The notes under the pieces: generated by a model
What the model was told of the DNA's origin: nothing
Databases searched by the model: none
Seen by the model: the letters and a program-made list of their open reading frames with translations, nothing else
Translations under genes and position numbers: made by a program
Assembly: GCA_028688235.1 (NCBI GenBank)
Contig: JAQTYP010000223.1
Location: 1 to 6,242 of the forward strand
Direction: 5' to 3'
Length of the DNA: 6,242 nt
DNA from: Methylomonas sp.
GTDB taxonomy: Bacteria > Pseudomonadota > Gammaproteobacteria > Methylococcales > Methylomonadaceae
Shown here: one piece after another, positions 5,743 to 6,242 of the stretch
Layout: the number at the start of each line of letters is the position of its first letter
Position numbering within the stretch: position 1 is the stretch's first letter

Positions 5743-6242
5743 ATGAGTCAATTATCCCGTGAACTGGCCTTGCGCATCGCGTTGGCCGCCCGCGTGCTGC
5801 CCGGCGTGAGTGTGCAGCAATTGATCGACGTTCTACATGAAAAGGTCGGCAAACCCTTGGATGACGAAAAGCTCAAGGCGATTACCGTCACCAATTTGAA
5901 AACCGGTATTGGCAGCCATGACGGCGAAGAAGACGGCGAAGATATTGGCATAGGCCTGGAAAACATCAAACTGGCCGTGCGTTATCTATGGGGCGAAGAG
6001 GAAGGCGACGAAGGCTTGCCTCAGGTCCAGTTGTATAAAGACGGCGACATGCCCGAATCGATTCGGGTAGCGGTGGCATCCAACAGCGGCTCGTTGCTGA
6101 ATGGTCATTTCGGCTCCTGCATCCGCTTTTTTGTCTACCAGTTATCGCGCACCGAATGCCGATTGATAGACATCCGCTCCACTATCGAAGCCGACAGCGC
6201 CGACGACCGTAACCTGTTCAGAGCCAATCTGATCAAGGACTG
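5743..6242 (+). CDS. nafY: NafY-like nitrogenase cofactor carrier, 3' partial
   Basis: NafY (gamma protein) of Azotobacter binds FeMo cofactor and apo-dinitrogenase and stabilises the apo-enzyme before cofactor insertion. Here 166 residues are seen before the window ends with no stop. The N-terminal domain (about 1-84) opens with LSRELALRIALAARVLPG and ends at RYLWGEEEG, as I recall for NafY. A linker follows, and from about residue 106 the NifX/NafY dinitrogenase-cofactor domain begins: IRVAVASNSG, then LNGHFGSCIRFFVYQ. His122 within GHFGSC corresponds to the histidine (His121 in Azotobacter) implicated in cofactor binding, and Cys126 follows. An acidic insert, HDGEEDGED (59-67), sits in the N-terminal domain. 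The Shine-Dalgarno AGAGGTGA (5731-5738) overlaps the rhodanese stop. The two-domain layout favours NafY over NifX or NifY, which lack this N-terminal part or have a different one. Confidence 0.88.
   Translation, partial: MSQLSRELALRIALAARVLPGVSVQQLIDVLHEKVGKPLDDEKLKAITVTNLKTGIGSHDGEEDGEDIGIGLENIKLAVRYLWGEEEGDEGLPQVQLYKDGDMPESIRVAVASNSGSLLNGHFGSCIRFFVYQLSRTECRLIDIRSTIEADSADDRNLFRANLIKD

Overview
The window (6242 bases, roughly even GC, dense coding on the + strand only) is most of an rnf operon followed by a short unit ending in a nafY-like gene. Rnf is a membrane complex that couples electron transfer between NADH and ferredoxin to the ion gradient. In diazotrophs such as Azotobacter vinelandii, Pseudomonas stutzeri and Rhodobacter an rnf operon lies in the nitrogen-fixation region and supplies low-potential electrons to nitrogenase. 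The gene order B-C-D-G-E-H and the NafY relative fit a nitrogen-fixing gammaproteobacterium. A methanotroph of the Methylomonas/Methylobacter type is my guess from protein style and GC. It is not proven by the sequence.

Layout: 1-257, C-terminal end of RnfB with two 4Fe-4S motifs; 271-1812, RnfC, broken by an in-frame TAA at 823-825; 1809-2870, RnfD; 2880-3611, RnfG; 3654-4358, RnfE; 4371-4652, RnfH. The genes overlap or lie 9 to 42 bases apart, as in one transcript. rnfA is not in the window and presumably lies upstream of rnfB. A good intrinsic terminator (4694-4734) follows rnfH, and a second inverted repeat lies at 4757-4787.

After this 186-base gap comes a second set in the same direction: 4839-5408, an unrecognised cysteine-free protein of 189 residues; 5424-5732, a single-domain GlpE-type rhodanese; and 5743 to the window end, the first 166 residues of a NafY-like protein whose NifX-type domain has just begun. 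NafY binds FeMo cofactor and stabilises apo-dinitrogenase, so this set probably serves nitrogenase cofactor or sulfur handling.

The two points most worth a second look are the nonsense codon in rnfC, which removes the SLBB and both iron-sulfur motifs in an otherwise intact operon, and the unidentified 189-residue protein between rnf and the rhodanese/nafY pair. I see no tRNA, rRNA, CRISPR array, insertion sequence or attachment site.
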